A stretch of DNA of 64,000 bases. Origin: Pascua guehoae (taxonomy: Eukaryota; Basidiomycota; Tremellomycetes; Trichosporonales; Trichosporonaceae). This document shows, piece after piece, positions 33,448 to 45,638 of the stretch. Each line of letters opens with the position of its first letter. The stretch's first letter is position 1. Under the pieces are notes generated by a model, which did no database searches, was not told the DNA's origin, and saw only the letters and a program-made list of their open reading frames with translations. The stretch is taken from NCBI GenBank assembly GCA_001600415.1, contig BCJX01000020.1, positions 439,590-503,589 of the forward strand. Direction: 5' to 3'. Position numbers and translations under genes: made by a program.

Positions 33448-35739
33448 ATGTCATCCGACTCTATTAAGGACAACGCTGTTCGCGACGCGCCGACTTCTGC
33501 ACCTCTGGAGAAGGACGCTCTGCCGCATTGGTTTATGGTTGCAACTGCCATCGGGCAGGATAAGGTAAGTGGTGAGAAGGGGAAAGAGAAGGAGAGGGGT
33601 GAGGATGAGAAAGAGAAAGGGGCTGAAGGTGAAGGTCGGCAGGGGTCCGACATGGGTCATGATGGGATGACCCGGAATGAATCCAAGCTGGGGATTTATC
33701 ACGAAGAGGGAGGAAATAAAAACATCCCCCTAAAAACGGGTTTAGAGGAGCAGCCGCCCCTAAGCCGCGGTGCGCATGCTGCAGTACATGATACTGGCGC
33801 AACCGCAAAAGATGGGAAAAGGCTTGAGCCTCCTGTAGAAGACCGGTCCCACATATATGTGGTGTCTTCCAGTGGCCCTCCCCACCCCAGCCAGAGGGCC
33901 GCTGTACAGTCAGACCAGGAGGGAGAGTGGTACTTGAGTGAAGGACCGTGACCTGCCGAACGCGGTGCAGCAGCCGCTCAGTGGGACCAGTACAGGGAAC
34001 CAGAAGTATTGGCGGAGTCCAAGAGTAGTGGGTCTCGGAACCTCCGAAAAGACGGGTCACCATATGGGACCTGGGAAGAGAGACTCGCCACTGAGCGAAG
34101 GGAGAAGAAGGAGAAGGATGCTCTGGACCCATGGTGGGGGCCGCGGAGACTATACTACGAGAGTCGCCTACCAACCAGGGGAGTTGACTTTGCGAAGATT
34201 GATGCCCTGGCAAAAGGGGATGGAGAATCGAGCAGCAGTGGTGAAGAGGACGTGATAAAAAGGGGTCATAAGGGCAGCATGCCTAATCCTGGGGGTCACA
34301 AGGCGCAAATGTGGGATTGTGACGGAGCCACGCTATCTGACCACTTAAAGTGGTTCAATGACGCTGCTGAATATGCCTGCTTGAGTGATGGGGAGAAGTT
34401 TGATCAGTACCCAAAATACGTGGTGATTGATAAGAGAAACAAGTTCCAGGCCGTGGTGCGAGCAGCCAAGGTGTACACATGGGCACAACTGGAAAAGGAG
34501 CTGAAGGATCGTTATTACGACCCGACGAAGGCTCCGGCCACGGCTAAAGACTTGGAAGAAATGGCCACGCGAAAGGCTAGTAAGGAGGTACGGGATTATC
34601 TGGACATCATCAAATACACGGAGGAGTTTGCACTGGTGGCGGAGCAGTACAGTCGGAGCCCGGAGTATGCCGCTAAAGTGGTGGACCGGTGCTACTATTG
34701 TAGTTTCTCGGAGTCCGTGATGAGATCCCTTCTAATGGCTCATGAAAGCCAATGGAGGATGGAACATCAATGGAATGGGAAGAGTGTGCCCCGGTGGGAA
34801 TGGATGGAAAAGGCACTGAGAGAGCATTACTCCCCTGAGAATGAGATTGCTCAGTTGCGTGCGGATAGTGAAGGGGTGAGACAGAACCGAAGGCTGATGG
34901 CCCAACGGGGAGAGGAGAGCCTCGCCCGCTACCGTGCCAAGGTGGAAGGAGAACGGTTTCTGCAGATTGGAGACGGGGGTAGAATCTTGTTGACTGACGG
35001 TGTGAACGGCTCTCGGCGGGGTGGAAAGGCCATAGGGGTAGATGAGCTGGTTAAGAGCATGACTAAATTGAAGATAGAGCATGCATCGGCCAGCAGGCCT
35101 AAACACAAAGAAGTAGAGCAACTTTATCATGCACGATGGTTGGAGCTCAATCGAGCTCTACCAGAGGCAGGCAAAGCTTGGCCGGAATCGCTCAAGGACA
35201 AGACAATGGATGCCCATCGGGCCCATGAGGCTAAAACGGCGGCTTGGGAGGCGTATGCAAGAGGGGGACCTGGCAGTCAAGCTTATGTGGAAGCTTATAC
35301 CATGGCTGCCATGGTGTCGCCGGAGGCAGCACGAGATTTAGTAGTGCCTGATGTTAGTAAGGCATATCCCTACTCTAAGAATCCGTTGCCAGGGCAGAGT
35401 TTCAGGCCGCCTCGGGCTCCGATGGCTAATCGACCCTGGGTCCCACGGGGCGTGCCCCCAATCATGCCGACACGTCTCGCTCCTCCGGTGGCGAGAGGTT
35501 TCGGAATGACAGTACGACCACCGTTTTTGAAGCCTGCTTTGAAGGCCGAGTCGATGGAGTTGGAGGCACTCTCGGTGGAGGAGCCTGCTCTTGGTCCTCA
35601 AGTCGCTGGGGTTAACCCACGACAGTACATGTGTTTCTGGTGTAGCGAGTTGGACCATTTCCTCATGGATTGTCCTTGGTTGAAGGCATCGATCAAGGTG
35701 GGGTATGTAAAGTATGGCCGAGCCATGTGGGGACAATGA
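33448..35739 (+). pseudogene. Element 1 Gag with CCHC zinc knuckle (one in-frame TGA)
   Basis: The frame from ATG 33,448 reads through a basic and acidic leader to TGA 33,949, then on to TGA 35,737 without a shift. The capsid-like part includes MWDCDGATLSDHLKWFNDAAEY and a conserved-looking DYLDIIKYTEEFALVA helix. The zinc knuckle is CFWCSELDHFLMDC (CX2CX4HX4C, complete) about 30 residues before the end. The stop at 33,949 could be avoided by a 417-nt in-frame intron (GTAAGT at 33,565, acceptor CTCAG at 33,981), so the Gag leader may be spliced rather than broken. The TGA at 35,737 is followed in frame by a continuation (SNPIVWAHDGTLVKWHP) of the kind that normally follows this knuckle, so it is likely a mutated sense codon. 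Confidence 0.8.
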
Positions 35740-36903
35740 AGTAATCCGATAGTGTGGGCTCATGATGGGACCTTAGTGAAGTGGCATCCCGTTCATGGGT
35801 CGCGAAAGGCAACTGTAGATGAACAGGTAGAGAAGGCTCGACGGGCTGCTGTAGCCGAGGCTGCGAACGCTGAGTATTATCAAGACGTGCATGCTCAAGG
35901 ATGGGATGACACAGATGATGAAGATTACCAAGGGGCTGAAGGCCGAGGAGAACCCGCAGGTTGTTACCTGGATGAGGAATCGGACCCCGAAGGTGAGGAT
36001 TGGATGGACGAGGACGAGTACTCTGAGTTTGAAGGAGCAGCAGTGCTGGTCGAGCTGGAAGGGGAGGTCGAGGACGTGGAAATAGGGTCTGCTAGGGCTT
36101 ACCTTGAAGAGCTACTGTTGGATCTGGCCGAAGAAGCCAAGCCCAGTAGGGCAGAGCGCCAGCACGCGTTGCAGGCATTCCTGGTGGAAAGGATTAGGGC
36201 CAGTGAAGTCGAAATGGCAGCAGCGGAGAAGAGAGCGACTGGGATTAGCGGGAATAGACTAAGCCCTTACGAACAGGGGTCTAAAAAGGTGACCTTTGTT
36301 GCTCCACCTCCGACTGTAAAAGCAGGAAATGGGGGTGGGGACCGGCGAGGCCCAGTCACACAGGGGGCGGACCCCAAGTTGGGTGGTCGTCAGATGTTAA
36401 CGAGTGACGGGAGGCCGGGATTGGTTAGCCTCACAGTGCCAGGCAAAGCTGGTACAAAAGTGACCCAGAGCCGTGGTGGCACGGAGGCACGTAAGGAAGC
36501 CAAGCCTCAGCCTCTTAATGTAAAGGAAACGAAGAAAGGGGATGAAAAGGTAGACCATGGTCGGGGAAAGTACTCCACAGTCAACAACAGCTTGACTCAA
36601 GGAGTAGATCGAGAGAAGGTGTGTGAGCGTTTGCTCCAGTCGTCGGCTGGGCATGGGATGGTGTTGACTCTGGCGGAACTGGTGACTCTGTCTCCCTATT
36701 TTGCGCGCTTCCTGGCTCAATCTTTAAAAAGGACAGCGGAACAGACCGCCCATTGTGGGGAAAATGCCGAAGCAGCTGCGGTGGGACTCACGGGGTGTAG
36801 CCAAAGTCTAGAGTGGGACGAAGAGGAAGTAGAAGGAGAAGTACGATCATACTGGGAGCCGCCGCTGTTAGAGGTAGGGGAAGTGGAAGAAAAAGGAGAG
36901 TGA
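35740..36903 (+). pseudogene. Element 1 acidic Gag-protease linker
   Basis: 388 codons in the same frame as Gag, between TGA 35,737 and TGA 36,901. It opens with SNPIVWAHDGTLVKWHP, then is rich in Glu/Asp (YLDEESDPEGEDWMDEDEYS) and Lys/Gly. No catalytic motif. It resembles the variable spacer seen between the zinc knuckle and protease in basidiomycete Ty3 polyproteins. Confidence 0.6.
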
Positions 36904-38031
36904 GAAAAAGGGACGTTCGTGCCTGCCGTCTACTCTAGCAAAGGAAGGATGGGGATGAGTAGGTTGCCACTAGCAGTGCGGACTGCACTGTTGCCATGTA
37001 GGTTGAATGGGGTGGAATGTCGGGCGATGGTTGATGATGGATCCATGCTCAACCTCGTACCCCGAGGAGTGTTTGAGCAGCTCCGAGTCGGACTCTGCAG
37101 CGACATTCGCTTCCGTGTGTCGGGTATTCATGATACGGGTGGAGTCGGGCTGGCGGGCCACTTCACAGCCGAAGTAGAATTTGGTGGTTTGACTACACGT
37201 CATTTCTTTTGGGTAAACGACGCGATGAAGGAGGAGAAAATCTACTTGGGTATGCCATTCATCCTAGCGAATCGAGTAGAGTTCTTCTGGCATGGCCCCA
37301 ACTGAATCATGCATCAACAGACTATGCAAGGGACCTCAGAGTATGCTATGTTCCCGAGCGAGGGACCTGAAATCACAAGGTACAGCAAATCACCCAGCTT
37401 GCAAGCGGAGCGGGGGCGATATGCGTCGGATTTAGCCAACTACGAGGCCGAGCTAGAGTACCTTGGGGCCGCTAGTTACGTCAGTGAGGCTGCCAGCTGT
37501 GACTACTCCGAAGAGGAAGAGGAGGAGTATGAAGTGGCAGGATTGGATGTTGTGGAGGTAGAATTTGAGGATGCACCGGAGGAAGGGGAAGAAACACCGC
37601 GACCGCGCCCGGAGCCCGGACGGGGGACAGAAAGTGATGAGGAAGAAGCATTATGGCGTGCGGCTGAAAAGCTCGGGGAAGAGCTCATGTCCCAAGCCTC
37701 CGCCCAGGTGTGGGATGGGCAGGATATTAATCGAGTCCAGCTAGAGGACATGACCAGCAGGGGATGTCAAGTATTGGAAATTGATATGGGGGCTGAGGAA
37801 GCCACCTATGAGGTAGCGGGAGCTTATAAGCCGGTAGCGAAGAAGCAACACCCCGTGGCTACCACTATGCCTGAGGAGGCAAAGCCCATTCTGAAAGAGC
37901 CCGAGGACATGTGGGCGGACCTGCCAGAAGTAAGCATTGACTACACTAGGCGGGAGGACATACCAGGGGGTGTTCGCCTCACTAAAGAGCGGCAGGAAGG
38001 CCTGTTTGACAGCGATTATGAGGGTTTTTGA
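36904..38031 (+). pseudogene. Element 1 retropepsin-like protease and acidic tail
   Basis: Still in the Gag frame. LNGVECRAMVDDGSMLNLVP carries a DDGS active-site triad in the context of retroviral-type aspartic proteases, followed by LGMPFILANRVEF. One in-frame TGA (37,303) precedes a 240-codon acidic extension ending at TGA 38,029. That stop abuts a GGGTTTT heptamer (38,022-38,028) at the junction with the RT frame. Confidence 0.7.
38022..38031 (+). promoter_or_regulatory. Candidate -1 ribosomal frameshift site (G GGT TTT then TGA)
   Basis: In the protease frame the codons are GAG GGT TTT TGA. The heptamer fits X XXY YYZ, and slipping back one base enters TTG ACT GAG GAG, the open frame that leads into RT. 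A downstream pseudoknot was not modelled; a simple one-base indel is the alternative. Confidence 0.45.
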
Positions 38032-41000
38032 CTGAGGAGGAAAAGTGTATGATGGTCGTCGTCCTCCTCAGAAATGAGACGGCATTGGCATGGATGGAAG
38101 ACGAGAAGGGTGGGTTCCTAGAAGAGTACATACCACCGCACAAAATACCGGTGGTTGAACATGAGCCCTGGCGCGATCGGAATCTCTGTTTGCCTATAAC
38201 AACATGAGCAAAAGTAATAGCCTTCCTAAAAGAAAAGTTAAGGAATGGACTTTATGAGCGTTCACAGTCAAGCTACAGATCGGGCTACTTCGCAGTGGAA
38301 AAGAAGGACGGGAGAATCAGAATTGTTCATGACTTGCAGAAACTTAACTCCATCACTATACGAGATGCGGGGGTGCTGCCTTTGATGGATGAGATGACAG
38401 AAAACTTGGCGGGTAGTCAGATATACACCAGCCTAGACGCCTTTGCAGGGTATGACCAGTTGGCCTTGCACCAGGACTCTAGAGACTTGACCACGTTCGA
38501 GAGTCCTATTGGTACCCTTAGGCTGCGGCGCATCCCTCAAGGGTGGACCAATGCGGTGGCGGCCTACCAAAGGGTGATGACATTCATATTTGCGGAACTA
38601 ATACCCGAGGAGGTGTGTGTCTACGTCGACGACGTTACCTTGAAGGGGTCCAAATCGCTATTCCAAGACGCTACAGGGGGTCCGGGGAAACTTCCCGGTA
38701 AGGACATACGGAAATTCGTTCACAAACATGCTATGGGCCTAAACCGCGTATTGCATCGCATGAAAAGGTTCGGTGGAACGTTTTCAGGGGCAAAGATTCA
38801 TTTAGGGGTGCCAGAGGTTAAAATGGTCGGGTACATGATCTCTGCAAAGGGTCGCCGTCTCACTAAAAGCGCGATAGCAAAGCTATTGAAGTGGCCTCCT
38901 TGTGCTACTCCCACCGATGCGCGCAAGTTCTTGGGTCTGGTGGGGCCCGGTCGCAGTTGGGTTAAAGGATATGGGCAGATTGCGCGGCCCATTGTCCAGT
39001 TAACCAGGCAACTACTTGCCAAAGAATTCAAGTGGACAGCAGTCCATCAAAGGGCTATGGATGAGATCAAGCGGCGCGTAGCCGCGAGTGACTGGATTAC
39101 GCCAATAGACTATGATCGTGCAGATGAATACCTGCCCATAGTCGCTATTGATGCCAATACTACGGGATGCGGAGTGGAGTTAGCTCAGATGGGTCTGGAC
39201 GGCAAGAGACACCCAGCGAGGTTCTACAGTCTGTACTATAACGCTACTCAACAAGGATATAGCCAGCCTAAGCTCGAGCTGTTTGGTATTTACGTGGGAC
39301 TGCGCGCGGTACGTTACCACATCCACAATACTCAGTTCATTCTGGAATCCGACTGTATATCCATTAAACAGATGATAAACTCCCCTTTTCTGCCCAACGG
39401 CCCTGAAGCCAGGTGGTGTTGGTACATTAAGCTTCACGACTTCATCTTTAAGCACGTCCCTGGAGAGCGTCACCGGGTTCCGGATAGCTTGTCGCGGCGT
39501 CCGAGAGCGGAAGATGATAGTGATGATACGGACCCCGAGGAGTGGCTGGACCAAAACTGTGGTGCTGGGGACGCCGAGACTGTGAACCCTGACGTTGATG
39601 ATGTTCCGTTCCAGGAGGCCTTGTATGAGAACAATGAGGACTGGTTGGCTATAGGACAATTCTTGGAAGGAAAAGGATGGCCTGAGCGCCTGTTGCGCCC
39701 AAGGGTCCGGAAACTCAGGGCTTTGGCCAAATATTGCCACCTTGAACAAGGCCGTATATGGAGGCGCAAGGGATACTGCCTACCTACAGAGGTTGTCGTG
39801 GATAAGGCGCGTCAAAATGAAATCCTTAGGATGAGCCATGAAGAAGCGGGTCATTACGGTGGAAAGAGTATGTACCTGAAAGTCACTGAACGGTTCTATT
39901 GGCGAGGGCTGAGCGAAGATTGTAGGCAGTGGCGCAAGTCATGCCCCGACTGTCAAGCGCGAGACTATAGGTTCTATGAGAACCCGTGAATGAGCATACA
40001 TATACCAACCATATTTGGGAAGGTCAACATCGACTGTGTCACGATGGGGGCAGATAATAGGGAAGAAGCCGGTGGTACTAAATACATAGTACTGGCTCGG
40101 GATGACCTGACGGGCTGGGTAGAAGGTAGAGTCGTGCCAGACTTGAAAGCCGAGACGATAGCAAGATTCTTCTTTGAGGACGTAATTACACGATACGGGC
40201 TCATAGGACAAGTCAGTATGGACCAGGGATCGGAGTTCAGAGGCGAGTTTGAGAGCCTCCTCCGTAGTTGGGGAATTCACTACATCTGAACCTCCCCTTA
40301 TCACCCGCAAGGGAACGGAGCGATTGAACGAGGCAATGGGCCAGTAAAGGAACTATTGTTCAAGCTGGCTCGCACGCGGACTCCAGATTGGCGAAGGTTG
40401 TTGCCGCTGGTTTTATGGGCAGATCGTACCACATCCAAACGGACAACTGGATACACCCCTCACTTCCTACTGTATGGGATGGAAAGCGTACTGCCCATAG
40501 ATGCCAAGTTTGAGACTTACATGACCACCCATTGGCTGGATGGCATGACCACGGCACAGCTGTTAGAGGCGCGCCTGAATCAGATAGAGAGGAAGCCAGA
40601 AGATGTTGCTCAGGCGGCCACTCTTTCGCGAAAGGCGAGGCAAGACGGTATTCGGAAACACAATGAGGACTTCAAGCGGCAACAGAAAGACCGGGTGTTT
40701 AGAAAGAATGACTTGGTCCTGGTTCGCAATTCTAGACAGGACCAATCTCACCAAGCAAAGCGTGAGGATCGATATCTGGGCCCATATAGGATCTTGACCT
40801 TCCACCAGAAAGGGGCAGTAAGCCTGGCAGAGTTGGATGGAACACCAATCCTAGACAAAGGATTGGCACATGTGGGCCATAACAGATTGCGCAAATATTA
40901 CTCACAGAAGGTAATGACTGCCGACGTGGAACAAGGGCGGAGCCCGGAGAGAGAAGTGATTGACATGCAGGGCCCGGTAAGGTCGGTAGCCAGACCTACA

Positions 41001-41042
41001 ATTGGTCTGGGGGATTCTAGCCAGTTGCCAATGCATGATTAA
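38032..41042 (+). pseudogene. Element 1 reverse transcriptase, RNase H and integrase (three in-frame TGAs)
   Basis: A single frame runs from the frameshift site to TAA 41,040, broken only by TGA at 38,205, 39,987 and 40,287. RT: ERSQSSYRSGYFAVEKKDG, RIVHDLQKLNSITIRDAG and the catalytic VYVDDVTLKG. RNase H: AIDANTTGCGVEL and KLELFGIYVGLRAVRYH. Integrase: zinc HHCC (HEEAGH...CPDC), then catalytic Asp in VNIDCVTMG, Asp in MDQGSEFRGEF and Glu in GAIERGNGPVKE. No chromodomain is seen at the C-terminus, unlike elements 2 and 3. Catalytic residues are all kept. The stop at 38,205 sits where related RTs have Arg, and 40,287 (GIHYI stop TSPYHPQ) where they have Lys/Arg. Confidence 0.88.
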
Positions 41043-41172
41043 GCTTTAGTCCATTACCAATAACTTGGTTGTGGAGCCCGAGGTCGGCTCCATAAACGTC
41101 TGGGGGAGAAGGAAGTGAAGGATAAAAGGAAAGAGAGACGGATGGGCAAGAGAGAAAAACTCACGACGCAAG

Positions 41173-42227
41173 ATGATCACAACCAGTGAATGGCCAAACC
41201 AGAACCCGGACATGTCGGCCTTGTCGATCCAGTCGCCGCCAGTTACCCCATCCCAGTCGCAGACGGGAGAGCAGGGCCATGCAAGTACCACGTTGAACGA
41301 GGACACGACGTTCCAGCTCATGGGTGAAGTCACCTCTGCGGTAGTGGCCTCGGACTCCATCCACATGAACATGGACATGGACACGGAGGTCAGTGAGGGT
41401 ATGGACTAGGAGTGTAGAAATCCAAAACTCACCTCTATGGGCAGGCCACCCCTTCCGTCATGTCGCCCCCAAGCCTCGCAAGCGTAGTGGAAGCGCTGTC
41501 GCCCCAAATGGACTATGGTCCCAACGACCATGTGCCGATTGTCGAGGTGGACCAGTTCTTTACAAAGAAAACGGATGCCACGGTGACTTGCGCATTTTGT
41601 GGTTCGACCCATGACTCTGCTAGGTTCCCATCTTCATCCAACCGGTACCTGTGCGTAATCGTATGCTGGATCGAGGTCCAGTGGGGGCAGGATAACTTTC
41701 ACTACTCTGTTGACCCCTACGGGCCTTTCTGGTTCAACACGGGCAACATCCGCGAGCCCATCTACCGCTTCGAGGGAGAGCTGCCCATCATTGCATGGCT
41801 GCGGTTTGAGCGTCACATGTGAGCCAACTGGTACGAATGTCTGGACAACAAGCCCAACTATCTCATCAGGTACGGGACCCAGCTCTTCACCGTGATGGGT
41901 TCCCGAGACTTCCAGTATGTGCGTGTACTCCTCAAGAAGGGAGAATCATCCCACAACGCAGTGGCGACCAGGACGCTGGAGGACCAGAAGAGGATGGCGA
42001 TGACCTTGCTCCTCTCGGGGTGGAACATCACTCACCATACCCATCGGATCCCGCATCCCTCGGTGGGCCAAGGGAAGCACACGAAACTTCGTTACGATGA
42101 GTGTCCGGCTCGGCCAGTGCCCACGTGGCGCACCGACAATCACGCGGGCCCGACATATGGTGGTGCGGGTAGGAGGCAAGGGAAGAATCAAGCCTTTAGG
42201 CTGAGTAGGAAGAATGGAGGGTGGTAG
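41173..42227 (+). pseudogene. Element 1 spliced sense ORF after pol, unknown function (one in-frame TGA)
   Basis: Two exons, 41173-41388 and 41445-42227, the intron having GTCAGT and GGGCAG ends. The joined frame encodes about 332 residues with one TGA at 41,820 and ends at TAG. The N-terminal 90 residues are Ser/Thr/Pro/Met-rich. The middle holds TVTCAFCGSTHDSARFP (a CXXC-X3-H arrangement that might bind zinc), followed by aromatic-rich text (VCWIEVQWGQDNFHYSVDPY). The C-terminus is basic and Gly-rich. No known family was recognised; an env-like or nucleocapsid role is conceivable but unsupported. The frame is conserved across the stop, so it was coding until recently. Confidence 0.6.
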
Positions 42228-42432
42228 ACGGCAGGAGGTCGAAAAGAGAGAATGTACAGTACAGTACCATGACAGGGAAATGAATTGGGTGCGGAAACAA
42301 ATGGGCCGGAGTCCGCGAGCGTAATGCTATTTGGGAAAACGGAGTGCGGGGGAGAAACCTAATTACATTTCGGGTATTGCTACTAACTTGACAACTGGGT
42401 ATAAGAGAGACTATGGATACAATATGAATGGA

Positions 42433-43938
42433 TTAGGGGTTGGCCGCTGCGGCTGCTGCTGCAATTAGAGCCGCCTGACGAGCGTCCTTGCATTGACGAC
42501 GAGCAGTGATGCGAGGACAGACTTTCTCAAGCCAGCACTTCACCTTCTCCAAGCCACCATCGTACTTGCTGTGAGGGGCAGCATCGGAGTCGTTGTCACT
42601 GCTGTCCCCGTCGCTACTATCATACTTCTCGAAAGGCTTAGTGACAGGCAAAAACCAGGAACCAAGACGCAGAGAGAGGATATCGTTGGCGTCTGGCCAA
42701 AATGGGCAACCACTGTCGTAACCGAGGAGGACTTTGTCCTTGCTGTCGCTGTCGTCTGCGGAGGGCTCGGCGACAAGGGCCGGACAGTACGAAAAGGGAG
42801 GGGCACCAAACTGGTACATGGTGTGCGAGGTCTGACCAGGAAGGAGGAATGCAGCAGGTGCGCCCGGGATCCAAGGCGGGTAGCGGGCCACTTTGGCCCA
42901 GACGAGGAGGGGTTCCGGAAGAAAAGGGGGAGGGATGGGATATGTCTCCCAATGAAGAATGGAGACGCGGACAGTGGGGAGGGCTGCCTGCGCGAAATCG
43001 AGGTGCTTTAACACAAACTCGCAGAACTTGGCCCGATCTGCGGAGTTGTCAGGTGGTTGGCGCCGAGTGACAAAGTGTGACAACTGAGCAGAAATCTCGG
43101 CGATTACTGCGCGCTTGTGCTGCAGAAAGGTAGGGGTGAACGAGCATGCTCCGGGGGGACACTGTCCACAAGCGTTAGGGAGGAGCTCGGCGGAAAAGGG
43201 GCAGCAGTACTGCAAAAGTTTGCACCACGCGCAACGGCGACGACCGTAGATAATCTCCCAATCGCGAGAGGGGAAACGTTCCTGGAAGGGTCAGTGGACA
43301 CCAAAGGCAGGCAAGAAAAGGGGGGGAGAGGAGCAAGTCAGCTTACCTTGATGTCGAGAGAGATCTGGGGCGCCGAGAGCGCTTTGTCCTCCTTGACACG
43401 TGCAGGGAGCCCCTTGCGTCGGCGGCTGGAACCCGGAGTCAACTTGTCACGGGACCCGGAGGCGGAAGGGGTCACCTCCTCTTCCTCGTCATCCTCCTCC
43501 TCCTCGTCTACTTCCTCCATGGCAAAATCCTCCTCTTCGTCTTCCTCTTCCTTGTCCTCTTCTCCATCGTCCTTGACAAGGAATGGGGATTTGGGGTCTG
43601 AAAGAATCAGCAGAAGAAGCGGAGGGGAACGGTAGAGGGTCGCAAGAAAGACAGCTTGACTTACCAATAAAGTCTTTGAGGAACTTGGACCGTTTACGAG
43701 AGGGCGAAGCCATCAGATTGGAGACAGCTTTACGGTGGTCGGGATTCATGCGTGTGATAGTCTGGGCATGGTCAGGGACCCAAAACAGTGAGGTTAGTGT
43801 TGGGGAGCACACAACGTACCGCAAGAAGCTTTTTCGACTCTTTGAGTTTGGCCTTTTTAACATCTGCGCGAGGACTGAGCTGCGAGTGTGTGAAGCCTTC
43901 TGCTTCCCCTTGTCCTTCTTGGTCGATTTGGGCGCCAT
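42433..43938 (-). CDS. Element 1 antisense spliced gene A, cysteine-cluster protein
   Basis: Complement of 42433-43281, 43347-43597 and 43665-43938; intact, 457 aa. An optional intron in the first exon (donor GTTGTG) would also be in frame. The N-terminus is basic (MAPKSTKKDKGKQKASHTRS). Residues ~100-140 are strongly acidic (EEDKEEEDEEEDF). A cysteine block follows: C192, C195, C202 (CX2CX6C) then C213, C216, C221 (CX2CX4C), closing CSF. After that come a predicted helical segment, a Pro-rich middle and an acidic/Ala tail. Coding is antisense to gag-pol of the host element and lies between pol and the 3' LTR. The clusters resemble C6 zinc clusters in spacing but lack the usual Lys/Arg loop, so DNA binding is uncertain. 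Function unknown. Confidence 0.72.
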
Positions 43939-45638
43939 TGTGGAAGAAGTGATGAAGAAAGGAGGGTGTGTAAAAGAGGAGGAGCGAAATGGACCAGAGG
44001 GGAGAAGAAGAGGAGGGGCGAGTGGGAAAGATGGGGGTGGGAGCTTGGTTGGGGGAGAATGGGATGAAGTAGGGGCGAGTGGGAGAGGGGCTTTTAATAC
44101 GTTGAGGAAACGGGGAGGGAGCGAGAGTGAGCTGTAAGATGGAGTGCGAGTGGGGTAGGGGGAATAATAGTGGGAAGTGGTGTGATAAGGTGTGAGTGGT
44201 GAATGGAGCCCGTGCGAGTTAGGGGCAAGTTGACAAACATAGTGGAGCTGGCCGCACGAGGAACAAGGTGGAAAGGGGGTGTGATGAGAGGTGAATGGCG
44301 CATGTTGACAAGAGTGGTGGCGCTGGCCGCACGAGGAACAAGGTGGAGAGGGGGCGTGATGAGGTGTGAATGGCGCGTGTTGACAAGCGTGGTGGAGCTG
44401 GCCGTATGAGGAATAAGGCGGAGGGAGGGGGCGTAATGAGGCGTGAATGGCGCGTGTTGACAAGCGTGGTGGAACTGACCGCATGAGGAATAAGGTGGAG
44501 AGGGTGTGATGAGGCGTGAGTGACGAATGGAGCCCGTGCGAAGCTAAGGGAGAAGCAATAAACATGATGGAACGAGCCGTGCAAGGAATAAAGCGAAGGA
44601 GGCATGATGAGGCGTAAGTGATGATTGGAGTCCGTGCGAGGCTAGGGATGGGTTGATAAATGTGATGGGACGAGCTGTGCGAGGAATAAAGCAGAGGAGT
44701 TGTGATGGGAGGTGTGATGATGGGGTCTGTGTGATGATGGGGTCTGTGTGAGGTTAAGAAAAAGGGGACGGATAGGGTGGAGCAAGTTGCGAGAAGGACA
44801 GGAACGGAGAGCATGGTAGTACAGCGTGCTTGGCAAGTGGGGTCCGTGTGAGACCAAACTGGGGTGACAAATAAGGTATGAGATAGGCCGCGAGAAGGAC
44901 AAGAACGGAGAGCATGGTAGTACAGCGTGCATGGCAAGCGGGGTCCGTGTGAGACCATACTGGGGTGACAAATAAGGTATGGGATAGGCCGAGAGAAGGA
45001 CAAGAACAGCGGAGCATGGTAGTAAGGCGTGCATGGCAAGTGGGGTCCGTGTGTGGCCGAAGTGGAGTGACAAATAAGGTATGGGACAGGTTGCAAGAGG
45101 GACAGGAGTGGAGAAGCAGGGGTAGTAGGGCGTGCACGGGAGTTAGGTCTGTGTAAGATGGTGACAAGTTGGGAAGGCCGAGCTGTAAGAAGGATAGGGG
45201 CAGAGAACTTTGGTGAAAGGGTGCACAAGGAACAGGGTCTTGGCGTTACGCATGAGGTTAGCTGCAAAAAGGGGATGGAAAAGGAGTATAGTGAGGGTGA
45301 TGCAAGTGTGTGGGACGGAGCCCGTGTGAGACTAGGGTTGGGGGAAGCCAGACCATGGATGGACGAGCTGTGGAGGGTAGAGGGTTGAAGGACAAGGGCG
45401 AAGCATGAGCAACAAATGGGGTCCAAGTGTAGTTGTATGAACTTCGGGTGGAATGGAGTTGTTGAATGCTACGGAGTATAGGCCAGGAGTGGGACATGCT
45501 GAGAGGCTGAACAAATGCATTGACAACACAAGCGGGACGGGGAGCTACAGGATGGTGGCTATGCTACACTGCGGGACCCGAGGTGCCGGAACCCTGGGCT
45601 TTGGAGGCGGCCTCACGACGGGCCTTCTCGTCCTCTTC
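43939..45638. repeat. Tandem-repeat spacer between antisense genes A and B
   Basis: From about 44,165 to 44,640 a ~76-bp unit repeats (anchor GTTGACAAG at about 44,303, 44,379 and 44,456). From about 44,780 to 45,140 a ~104-bp unit repeats (anchor TGACAAATAAGGTATG, three copies). The plus strand is purine-rich throughout. The long minus-strand open frame across this stretch is a by-product of stop-poor repeats. It may act as promoter space for gene A. Confidence 0.7.

Noticed and set aside
33949..41822. UGA read as a sense codon (code change) in this organism
   Set aside because: Host genes in the same window (epimerase, MFS transporter, regulator) end at TGA in the expected place, so UGA is a normal stop. 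CpG decay is simpler.
43489..45426. A 645-codon minus-strand open frame
   Set aside because: Only its 3' part overlaps true exons of gene A. The rest is translated tandem repeat with no domain, and the gene starts at 43,938.
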